Positions 53,701 through 59,553 of a DNA stretch of 64,000 nt are shown here, piece after piece (within the stretch, counting starts at the first letter, position 1; each line of letters opens with the position of its first letter). A model generated the notes under the pieces. The model was not told the DNA's origin. It searched no databases and worked only from the letters and a program-made list of their open reading frames with translations. Source of the DNA: JAVKFF01 sp040226215 (GTDB taxonomy: Bacteria > Pseudomonadota > Alphaproteobacteria > DSM-16000 > Inquilinaceae); the NCBI GenBank assembly GCA_040226215.1, contig JAVKFF010000147.1:1-64000 (forward strand). The letters run 5' to 3'. Made by a program: the position numbers and the translations under genes.

Positions 53701-54213
53701 GAAGATGATGTCGTGGCCGGCGATATCGATCAGCCCGTCATTCGTGATCTGGTCGCCCGGTGTCTGGTCGGTGGAACCACCGAGATTTATGTCGCCGCCG
53801 ACGATGGAGCCGCCGACGCCCACGTTGACGACCTCGGTGAACTTGCCGCCGCCCAGAACCGCGACGCCGTTGCCGGAGCCGTCGACCGTGCCGTCCGTCA
53901 CGATCAGGAAGTTGAACCCGAGCATCGTGTCCGTATCGACGGTGATGTCGACGGCGGCACCCGACGCGTTGGAGATCGTCGCGCCGTTCTGGATTGTCAC
54001 CGTCGAGCCGCCAGAGCCCGACATGTCGGTCGCCTGCGTCGTCAAGCCGGTCGTGACGTCGGACGTGCATTCGATGTCATCGCCAAGCGTTGTCGGCGCG
54101 GTGCCGGGATTGCACTGCGCCTGTGCCGGTGATCCGGAGAGGGCGACGAGGAGGGCGATGACGCTGCAGCCGGTCCTGGTGAAAGCCGGCGCGAATGACC
54201 GCCTGGTGTGCAT
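50800..54213 (-). CDS. Autotransporter with Asp-Ala repeat linker
   Basis: This 1137-residue type V secreted protein has a signal peptide (SVIALLVALSGSPAQAQ) and a passenger of about 640 residues with beta-helix-like, Gly/Asn/Thr-rich repeats (TISNASGAAVDITVDTDTML, DLGAGGDEVHSF, RLGTGDDLFAI). An acidic Asp-Ala tract follows at about residues 674-745, then a short helical segment with two cysteine pairs and a C-terminal autotransporter barrel of about 280 residues starting near RQPWSVEVWAQAIGGTYQRD. The last residues are RIGFTATLN, so the usual terminal aromatic is displaced. A GGGGGGAA site precedes the ATG. The passenger's role is unknown; adhesion or surface-layer function is a guess. Confidence 0.9.
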   Translation of the reverse strand: MHTRRSFAPAFTRTGCSVIALLVALSGSPAQAQCNPGTAPTTLGDDIECTSDVTTGLTTQATDMSGSGGSTVTIQNGATISNASGAAVDITVDTDTMLGFNFLIVTDGTVDGSGNGVAVLGGGKFTEVVNVGVGGSIVGGDINLGGSTDQTPGDQITNDGLIDIAGHDIIFGAGRDQLINNSTPIPMGDPIPIITANLIDFGADGGLLTNNGGTISANALKFGDTTGSSLGQIQNRLDGKITLGSLTVGESFDTGPGFTFTILNGASDDRDAELTVTGAVTIGGNSAGSRNEVTVNNWGVMETGNFSILGGEIASITNNSLLTINGDLKLTALKNLLGATDDLSDSEVPYLKVTGDVSFGTDTEEEIRIFKAEIGGSLITGGGDDVLVVNTSLQVGGALDLGAGGDEVHSFGSWDLAGSPDNVVRLGTGDDLFAIQSHQHALLADAMVDGGADLDVLTVSNLGDPMEEVDLAGDRYVNFERAQVFNLVGLSGDLTLVGAGSSFEICRNDVPVAAGLCESSVVTLNDHTIGSTSVSNFGGTILGPGTLTGTLNNAGTIDLASTAGADTLTIGGSATFTDAAIAGSESLVAVSVFADGSHDKLTITGSASLGFALQVIIEDGDYAPNTTYDILTATGGLFGTTFSDVVFVFNDPDLDEDNVNIVYTATAVRIEVLDDDDDSDADADADADADADADADADADADADADADADADADADADADADSDADADSDADTDADSDADDDSDAGCTIAGIGANQEAVCDALIAIADAGLRSPAPPSPGMQVILMQLMLLPEAEQAAALAQLHGEIYGAYADHAFAGGRDLLGALSDRVDRACLPRFLDGPSAGDDPSCRPGRQPWSVEVWAQAIGGTYQRDAETGGFGTLLGYEGDRAGFRAGLETGTDGLLLGLSFGWDSGTIDWDASGATGDTDTVSGAVYAAVPLEGLILSASAGFAWQDMDTSRPIAFGGFAATAEADHQGGLFAGRLRATLPVGGPELGFDLFAGADFMSYRADAVDEHGAGAASLSIDSATHRSVATEIGGTVYLPFDTANGGGLFRVSAAWRHEFEDEPRTQTMRFASDPVPAFDIISAGAAADQATLDALLSLPLGGGASLEAGYHGGFSADGTDHSVRIGFTATLN
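51981..52194. repeat. Low-complexity hexanucleotide tract encoding Asp-Ala repeats
   Basis: About 214 bases of near-perfect six-base repeats (GATGCN-type on the minus strand, seen as GCRTCN on the plus strand) encode roughly 70 residues, mostly alternating Asp and Ala with some Ser and Thr replacing Ala or Asp near the C-terminal end. Third codon positions vary (GCG, GCT, GCC, GAC, GAT), so the DNA is not a pure microsatellite and the pattern appears to be selected at the protein level. The antisense frame gives a Ser-Ala tract. Confidence 0.9.
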
Positions 54214-54391
54214 CGAACGATTCCCCCCGAAACTATACCAAGGTTAATCATTCGCACTCACCGCCAACCGGCGCAACCTTTGGTAGGCTCAATTTTCGTC
54301 CAAGCCCTCATTTTGCGATGCCGTGCGCCAGCGCCCGGGGCGTGCTAGCGTTTCCGCGTCCCTTCGATGGCGCAGCGCGCGGCGGTACGGA

Positions 54392-56029
54392 ATGACAACT
54401 CCCTCAACGCCTTACGATGACCCCAGCCTGGCCCGCCGCGCCGCCAACCACGCGCCGTTGACGCCGCTCGGTTTTCTCGATCGGGTGGCGCTGGTTCATC
54501 CCGAGAGACCCGCGGTGATCCACGGCGCGATCCGGCGCGACTGGGCGCAAACGGCAGCGCGCTGCCGGCGTCTCGGGTCGGCGCTGGCGGGGCGCGGCGT
54601 CGCCCGGGGAGACACGGTGGCGGTTATGGCGCCGAACATCCCCCAGGCGTTCGAGGCCACCTTCGGCGTGCCGATGACCGGCGGCGTGCTGAACGCCCTA
54701 AACACCCGGCTCGACGCGGCCGCGATCGCCTTCATCCTCGACCACGGCGAGGCGAAGGCGCTGCTGACCGACACGGAATTCGCGCCGGTTGTCGCGGCGG
54801 CGCTCGACCGCCTCCAGGCTCCGCGTCCGCTCATCGTCGACATCGCCGACCCGGAGGGGCCGGGCGGAAGGCGCCTGGGTGAGTTGACGTACGAGGACCT
54901 GTTGGCGGAGGGCGATCCCGACTGGCCGGGCCTGCGGCCGGCGGACGAGTGGGACGCCATCGCCCTCAACTACACCTCGGGCACCACCGGGAACCCCAAG
55001 GGCGTCGTCTATCACCATCGCGGCGCCTACCTGAACGCGGTGGGCAACATCATGGTCTGGGCGATGGGCCACCATCCGGTCTATCTCTGGACGCTGCCGA
55101 TGTTCCACTGCAACGGCTGGTGCTTTCCCTGGACCGTCACGGCGCTCGCCGGTACCCATGTCTGCCTGCGCCAGGTCACCGCCAAGGGCATCTACGACGC
55201 GCTGGCCGACCATGGCGTCAGCCATCTCTGCGGCGCGCCCATCGTCATGGGCATGATGCTGAACGCGAAGGAGAGCGAGCGCCGCGCCTTCGAGCAGACG
55301 GTCGAGATGATGACCGCGGCGGCTCCACCCCCGGCAAGCGTGATCGCCGGGATGGAGGCGCTCGGCTTCCGCATCACCCATGTCTACGGCCTGACCGAGG
55401 TCTACGGCCCGGCCGTCGTCTGCGACTGGAAGGAGGCCTGGAACGCCCTCGATCCGGCCGAGCAAGCAAGGTTCAAGGCGCGGCAGGGCGTGGCCTACCC
55501 GGTGCAGGAAGGCCTGATGGTGGCCGATCCCGCATCGCTGGAGCCAGTGGCCCGGGATGGCGCCACCATGGGTGAGGTCTTCATGCGCGGCAACATCACC
55601 ATGAAGGGCTATCTGAAGAACCCGAAGGCGACCGAGGAAGCCTTCGCCGGTGGCTGGTTCCATACCGGCGATCTCGGTGTGTGGCATGCCGACGGCTATG
55701 TCGAGCTCAAGGACCGCTCGAAGGACATCATCATCTCCGGCGGCGAGAACATCTCGTCGATCGAGGTGGAGGAGGCGCTGTGGCGCCATCCGTCGGTGGC
55801 CTCGGTCGCCGTGGTGGCGAGGCCCGACGAGACATGGGGCGAGACGCCGTGCGCCTTCGTCGAGCTGAAGCCGGGATGCACGGCGACGGCCGAGGAGATC
55901 ATCGCCTTCGCCCGCGACAACCTCGCCCACTACAAGTGCCCACGCCACGTGGTCTTTGGCGAGATCCCCAAGACCTCGACGGGCAAGATCCAGAAGTACC
56001 TGCTGCGGGAGCGGGCGCGGCAGGCGTGA
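54392..56029 (+). CDS. Acyl-CoA synthetase (AMP-forming)
   Basis: This 545-residue ANL-family enzyme activates a carboxylic acid to an acyl-CoA. It has the alphaproteobacterial N-terminus SLARRAANHAPLTPLGFLDR, the AMP-binding signature ALNYTSGTTGNPKGVVYHHR near residue 195, HVYGLTEVYGPAVVCDW, the adenylate motif GWFHTGDLGVWHADGYVEL, DIIISGGENISSIEVEEALW, and the catalytic lysine in KTSTGKIQKYLLRERA. The pattern resembles medium- or long-chain acyl-CoA ligases and methylmercaptopropionate-CoA ligase (DmdB); the substrate cannot be read. The inner ATG at 54392 gives the family N-terminus. It is divergent from the autotransporter gene. Confidence 0.88.
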   Translation: MTTPSTPYDDPSLARRAANHAPLTPLGFLDRVALVHPERPAVIHGAIRRDWAQTAARCRRLGSALAGRGVARGDTVAVMAPNIPQAFEATFGVPMTGGVLNALNTRLDAAAIAFILDHGEAKALLTDTEFAPVVAAALDRLQAPRPLIVDIADPEGPGGRRLGELTYEDLLAEGDPDWPGLRPADEWDAIALNYTSGTTGNPKGVVYHHRGAYLNAVGNIMVWAMGHHPVYLWTLPMFHCNGWCFPWTVTALAGTHVCLRQVTAKGIYDALADHGVSHLCGAPIVMGMMLNAKESERRAFEQTVEMMTAAAPPPASVIAGMEALGFRITHVYGLTEVYGPAVVCDWKEAWNALDPAEQARFKARQGVAYPVQEGLMVADPASLEPVARDGATMGEVFMRGNITMKGYLKNPKATEEAFAGGWFHTGDLGVWHADGYVELKDRSKDIIISGGENISSIEVEEALWRHPSVASVAVVARPDETWGETPCAFVELKPGCTATAEEIIAFARDNLAHYKCPRHVVFGEIPKTSTGKIQKYLLRERARQA

Positions 56030-56066
56030 GGAGCGGGTTTGATAGAGGGGGGGTGACGACGCCCAT

Positions 56067-56119
56067 CCGGTCCCGGATCAGCAGCGCATCACGCCGTGCT
56101 GCGCAGCATCCGGGACGAC
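56067..56119 (-). repeat. 53-bp palindromic repeat, copy 1
   Basis: Read on the minus strand the copy starts GTCGTCCCG and ends CGGGACCGG, 53 bases long, with an inner CAGCACGGCGTGATGCGCTG segment. Copies 2-4 have the same ends and the same length. It can fold as a hairpin. It is closest to copy 4. Confidence 0.75.
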
Positions 56120-56147
56120 ACAGCTCATCCGCATTGAGTGTTGGTTC

Positions 56148-56200
56148 GTCGTCCCGTGCGCGATGCGGCGCGAAGTGCCGCTTCGCAGACACGGGACCGG
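56148..56200 (+). repeat. 53-bp palindromic repeat, copy 2
   Basis: The copy starts GTCGTCCCGTG and ends CACGGGACCGG, with an inner GCGCGAAGTGCCGCTTCGC hairpin core. It differs from copy 3 (read on its minus strand) at only two of 53 positions although they are 3.2 kb apart, which indicates a recent common origin or sequence homogenisation. Confidence 0.8.
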
Positions 56201-56339
56201 CTGACCGTCCTCTGCGACAGGTCGGACCACAACCGACAACCCCAGCCTTGCCCCCATCCAATCGGGCCTGCTGCATTGCAATACAGGGGTGTGCGCGCCA
56301 TCATTGGCGGCGACCGGAACGCGCGTCATTCTTCATGTC

Positions 56340-57077
56340 ATGGACGATAGCAGCGAGACCCCGACCCAAAGGACACCAGCGACCGCCGCCTCGCCGATCA
56401 CCCGCGAGAGCCTGAAGAACGGCGTCATCGCCGAGATGATCCGGCGGCACGATTCGAGCCTGCGCCTGCTGACCGACGCGGAGCGCGCCGCCTCTCTGGA
56501 GGCGACGCTGGCGGCGGGGCCGGTGTCCGGCTGGCGTGGCGGCGATGTCTGGGTCTTCGGGTATGGGTCGCTGATCTGGAACCCGGCCTTCCATTTCGTC
56601 GAGCGCCGGCATGCGCGCATCCACGGCTATCATCGGCGATTCTGCCTGTGGACGCCGCTCGGCCGCGGCACGCCGGACAATCCGGGGCTGATGCTGGGGC
56701 TCGAGCCTGGCGGGTCCTGCCACGGCGTCGTCTTCCGCATCGCCGAAGCGGCGGTGCGCGAGGAACTCGAGATCGTCTGGCGCCGCGAGATGGTGGCCGG
56801 CTCGTACCGGCCGACATGGGTCACCGCGCTGACGGGGGGACGCCGGGTGCCCGCCATCACCTTCGTGATGAACCGCCGGAACGAGCGCTATTCGGGGCGA
56901 CTCGAAGAGGAGCGGGTGGTGCGCACCCTGTCGACCGCCTGCGGTCAGCTCGGCTCCTGCCGCGACTACCTGTTCAACACCGTCGAGCATCTCGACGAGA
57001 TGGGCATCCGCGACCGTCACCTGCACCGGCTCTACCAGCAGGTGCGCGCGGTGGCGCCACGAAGCGCCACACCATGA
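56340..57077 (+). CDS. Gamma-glutamylcyclotransferase, ChaC family
   Basis: ChaC-type enzymes degrade glutathione to 5-oxoproline and Cys-Gly. The 245-residue protein has the family signature DVWVFGYGSLIWNPAFHF near residue 82, RRFCLWTPLGRGTPDNPGLM, the catalytic-glutamate region REELEIVWRREM, and YRPTWVTALTGGRRVPAITF. An N-terminal extension of about 80 residues precedes the catalytic core. The start is uncertain: ATG at 56340 has no clear ribosome site, and a GTG at 56289 is a possible alternative. Its stop overlaps the base of the terminator of the convergent rpmE gene. Confidence 0.85.
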   Translation: MDDSSETPTQRTPATAASPITRESLKNGVIAEMIRRHDSSLRLLTDAERAASLEATLAAGPVSGWRGGDVWVFGYGSLIWNPAFHFVERRHARIHGYHRRFCLWTPLGRGTPDNPGLMLGLEPGGSCHGVVFRIAEAAVREELEIVWRREMVAGSYRPTWVTALTGGRRVPAITFVMNRRNERYSGRLEEERVVRTLSTACGQLGSCRDYLFNTVEHLDEMGIRDRHLHRLYQQVRAVAPRSATP

Positions 57078-57109
57078 AAAAAGGCGCCGCCGGGCTCGGC
57101 AGCGCCTTT
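57077..57109 (-). terminator. Rho-independent terminator of rpmE
   Basis: On the minus strand GGCGCTGCC and GGCGGCGCC (complements of 57098-57106 and 57083-57091) form a stem with a 6-base loop followed by TTTTTT (complement of 57077-57082). It lies 35 bases after the rpmE stop and touches the last base of the convergent chaC gene. Confidence 0.9.
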
Positions 57110-57143
57110 CGGTCGTGTCGTCGCCGGGCCCGAAGGCGAACGG

Positions 57144-57371
57144 CTACTTCTTCAGGCCGAACTGGCCGAACTTCTTGTTGAACTTGGCCACCTGGCCGGC
57201 CTCGCGCAGCAGGTTCTTGTTGGAACCCGTCCAGGCGGGGTGGGTCTTGGGGTCGATGTCGAGACGCAGCGTGTCGCCCGCCGAGCCCATGGTCGAGCGC
57301 GTCTTGAACTCGCTGCCATCGGTCATGACGACCGTGATCTCGTGATAGTCGGGATGGATATCCGCCTTCAT
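57144..57371 (-). CDS. rpmE: Ribosomal protein bL31, zinc-independent form
   Basis: bL31 is a small large-subunit protein near the intersubunit bridge. The 75-residue product begins MKADIHPDYHEITVVMTDGS and contains TRSTMGSAGDTLRLDIDPKT and HPAWTGSNKNLLREAGQVAK, the bL31 body. None of the four zinc-binding cysteines of the C+ form is present, so this is the C- form. It has its own terminator and is divergent from the ABC exporter gene. Confidence 0.93.
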   Translation of the reverse strand: MKADIHPDYHEITVVMTDGSEFKTRSTMGSAGDTLRLDIDPKTHPAWTGSNKNLLREAGQVAKFNKKFGQFGLKK

Positions 57372-57552
57372 GGCTCTCGTCCTGCCGGAAAATGCGAGCC
57401 GGGCTTATAGCCGAGCGCGACCGGCCGCGCAACCCCGGGACGGCGCTGCGACCCTGCGTTCATTGCAGTGCGGATATCCGCCCGCTATACCGCCCGCATG
57501 AACATGGAGACGACAGGGCGCGCGACGGTCGCGACCGACGGGACCGGCCGGC

Positions 57553-59373
57553 GTGGCTAGGCGGGACGCGCGTCTGGGCGTGCTGACGGCGCAGGGTGAC
57601 CGCGGTCGGGCCCGCAACCTGCGTCCGATGGCCAGGCTGCTGCCCTATCTGCGGCCGCACCGCCGCGCTGTGACCGGCGCGTTCGTCGCGCTCGTCCTCG
57701 CCGCCCTCATGGTGCTGGCGTTGGGGCGCGGGCTGCAGGCACTTATCGACTATGGCTTCCCCGCCGAGGTGACCGCACCGCTCGACCAGGCGCTGGCGGT
57801 GATGCTGGTCTTCGTCGTCGGTCTCGCCGTCGCCTCCTTCGCGCGCTACTACCTGGTCGCCTATGTCGGCGAGCGGGTGGCCGCCGATCTGCGCCGCGAC
57901 GTCTTCGACAACGTGCTGCGCCTCGACGTCGGCACGTTCGAGACGACGCGAACCTCGGAGATCATCTCGCGGCTGACCGCCGACATGTCGGTGGTGCAAC
58001 TGGTCACCGCCGCCTCGGTCTCGGTGCTGCTGCGCAACGCGCTGATGCTGGCCGGCGGCCTGATCCTGCTCGTCGTCACCTCACCGAAGCTGACCGGGCT
58101 GGTGGCGCTGGTCATCCCCCTGGTGCTGGTCCCCATCCTGGTCTTCGGGCGTCAGGTCCGGCGGCACAGCCGGGCGGCCCAGGACCGGCTGGCCGATGTC
58201 GGCGCCGTGGTGGACGAGAGCCTGGTGGGCGTGCGCACGGTGCAGGCCTTCGGCCAGGAGGACCGCGTCGGCCGACGCATGGGCGACCGTGTGGAGGACG
58301 CCGTCAACACCACCATGAAACACGTCCGGGCCCGTGCGCTGATGAGCGCCACGGTGATCCTGCTGGTCTTCGGCGCCGTCGGTGTCGTGCTGTGGATCGG
58401 CGGCGTCGACGTCATCGAGGGTCGCATGACGGCCGGCGAGCTCTCCGCGTTCATCTTCTATGCCGTGCTCGTCGCCGCTTCGGCCGGTGCCCTGTCGGAG
58501 ACCACGGGCGAGTTGCAGCGTGCGGCCGGCGCGGCGGAACGACTGTTCGAGCTGCTCGACCGCCGGCCGGCGGTGACGGTGCCGGCCGAGCCCGTGCCCC
58601 TGCCCGAGCCGCCGCAGGGCCGCGTGCGCTTCACCGGCGTGACCTTCCACTATCCTTCGCGTCCCGAGCAGTCGGCGCTCGCCGACTTCGACCTCGACGT
58701 CCCCGCCGGTGGCTCGGTCGCCCTGGTTGGGCCCTCGGGCGCGGGCAAGTCGACGGTCTTCCAGCTGCTGCTGCGCTACTACGATCCCGACGCGGGCACG
58801 ATCGAGATCGACGGCGTCGACCTGCGGCGCAGCGATCCCGCCGCCGCCCGCAGCCGCCTCGGCCTGGTGCCGCAGGACCCGGTGATCTTCTCCGCCGATA
58901 TCGCCGAGAACATCCGCTTCGGCCGGCCGGACGCCTCGGACGAGGAAGTGCGGCAGGCGGCCGTCGCCGCGCATGCGCTCGGCTTCATCGAGGAACTGCC
59001 GGACGGATTCGCGACATTCGTGGGCGAGCGCGGCGTGCGGCTGTCCGGCGGGCCGCGCCAGCGCATCGCCATCGCCCGGGCGATCCTCGTCGATCCGCCG
59101 ATCCTGCTGCTCGACGAGGCGACCTCGGCCCTCGACGCGGAGAGCGAACGCGCGGTGCAGAACGCCATCGCCGCGCTGATGAAGGACCGCTCGACCATCG
59201 TCATCGCCCACCGGCTGGCCACGGTGCGCCATGTCGACCGTATCGTGGTGATGGATCACGGCCGCACTGTGGAAAGTGGCGACCACGCCACGCTCCTCGC
59301 CGCCGACGGCCTCTATGCCCGCCTCGCCCGCCTGCAGTTCACCGACGCCGCCGAGGCCCGGGCGGCGGAGTAG
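57553..59373 (+). CDS. ABC exporter, fused permease and ATPase (MsbA-like)
   Basis: This 606-residue half-transporter has six membrane helices (about residues 38-310) and a C-terminal ATPase with Walker A LVGPSGAGKSTVFQL, Q-loop LGLVPQDPVIF, Walker B PPILLLDEATSALD and H-loop IVIAHRLATV. The signature reads LSGGPRQRIAIARAIL, with Pro in place of the usual Gln after GG. It belongs to the bacterial ABCB/MsbA group of lipid or drug exporters; the substrate is unknown. The start is GTG at 57553. A 20-codon frame (57500-57562) overlaps the start and could couple translation, but this is unproven. Confidence 0.88.
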   Translation: MARRDARLGVLTAQGDRGRARNLRPMARLLPYLRPHRRAVTGAFVALVLAALMVLALGRGLQALIDYGFPAEVTAPLDQALAVMLVFVVGLAVASFARYYLVAYVGERVAADLRRDVFDNVLRLDVGTFETTRTSEIISRLTADMSVVQLVTAASVSVLLRNALMLAGGLILLVVTSPKLTGLVALVIPLVLVPILVFGRQVRRHSRAAQDRLADVGAVVDESLVGVRTVQAFGQEDRVGRRMGDRVEDAVNTTMKHVRARALMSATVILLVFGAVGVVLWIGGVDVIEGRMTAGELSAFIFYAVLVAASAGALSETTGELQRAAGAAERLFELLDRRPAVTVPAEPVPLPEPPQGRVRFTGVTFHYPSRPEQSALADFDLDVPAGGSVALVGPSGAGKSTVFQLLLRYYDPDAGTIEIDGVDLRRSDPAAARSRLGLVPQDPVIFSADIAENIRFGRPDASDEEVRQAAVAAHALGFIEELPDGFATFVGERGVRLSGGPRQRIAIARAILVDPPILLLDEATSALDAESERAVQNAIAALMKDRSTIVIAHRLATVRHVDRIVVMDHGRTVESGDHATLLAADGLYARLARLQFTDAAEARAAE

Positions 59374-59393
59374 GGGCGGGCGAAGACGGGCGG

Positions 59394-59446
59394 CCGGTCC
59401 CGGGTCTGCGAAGTGGCACTTCGCGCCGCATCGCGCACGGGACGAC
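59394..59446 (-). repeat. 53-bp palindromic repeat, copy 3
   Basis: Read on the minus strand the copy starts GTCGTCCCGTGCGCGATGCG and ends CCGGGACCGG. It matches copy 2 except for two bases. It begins 20 bases after the ABC exporter stop. Confidence 0.8.
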
Positions 59447-59473
59447 AGCATGCTGACTACAGAAATCTTCCCC

Positions 59474-59526
59474 GTCGTCCCGTGCGCAGCGCAGCACGAA
59501 GTGATGCGCTGCAGACCCGGGACCGG
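59474..59526 (+). repeat. 53-bp palindromic repeat, copy 4
   Basis: Starts GTCGTCCCGTGCG and ends CCCGGGACCGG, 53 bases, with the inner AGCGCAGCACGAAGTGATGC shared with copy 1. Copies 3 and 4 are an inverted pair 27 bases apart, as are copies 1 and 2. The repeat lies between the convergent ends of the ABC exporter and the giant coiled-coil gene and may limit read-through. Confidence 0.75.
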
Positions 59527-59553
59527 CTGCCCGTCTTCGCCCGAGGCGCCGTT

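Larger units (their letters stand above)
56030..56339. other. Intergenic region between acyl-CoA synthetase and chaC
   Basis: This 310-base gap holds two copies of a 53-bp palindromic repeat in inverted orientation (56067-56119 and 56148-56200) and otherwise no recognised gene. An alternative GTG start for the downstream cyclotransferase lies at 56289. Confidence 0.6.

Noticed and set aside
57500..57562. 20-codon leader frame overlapping the ABC exporter start
   Set aside because: It has an ATG and a stop overlapping the GTG start, but no ribosome site or conserved sequence was seen, so it is mentioned only in the exporter entry.
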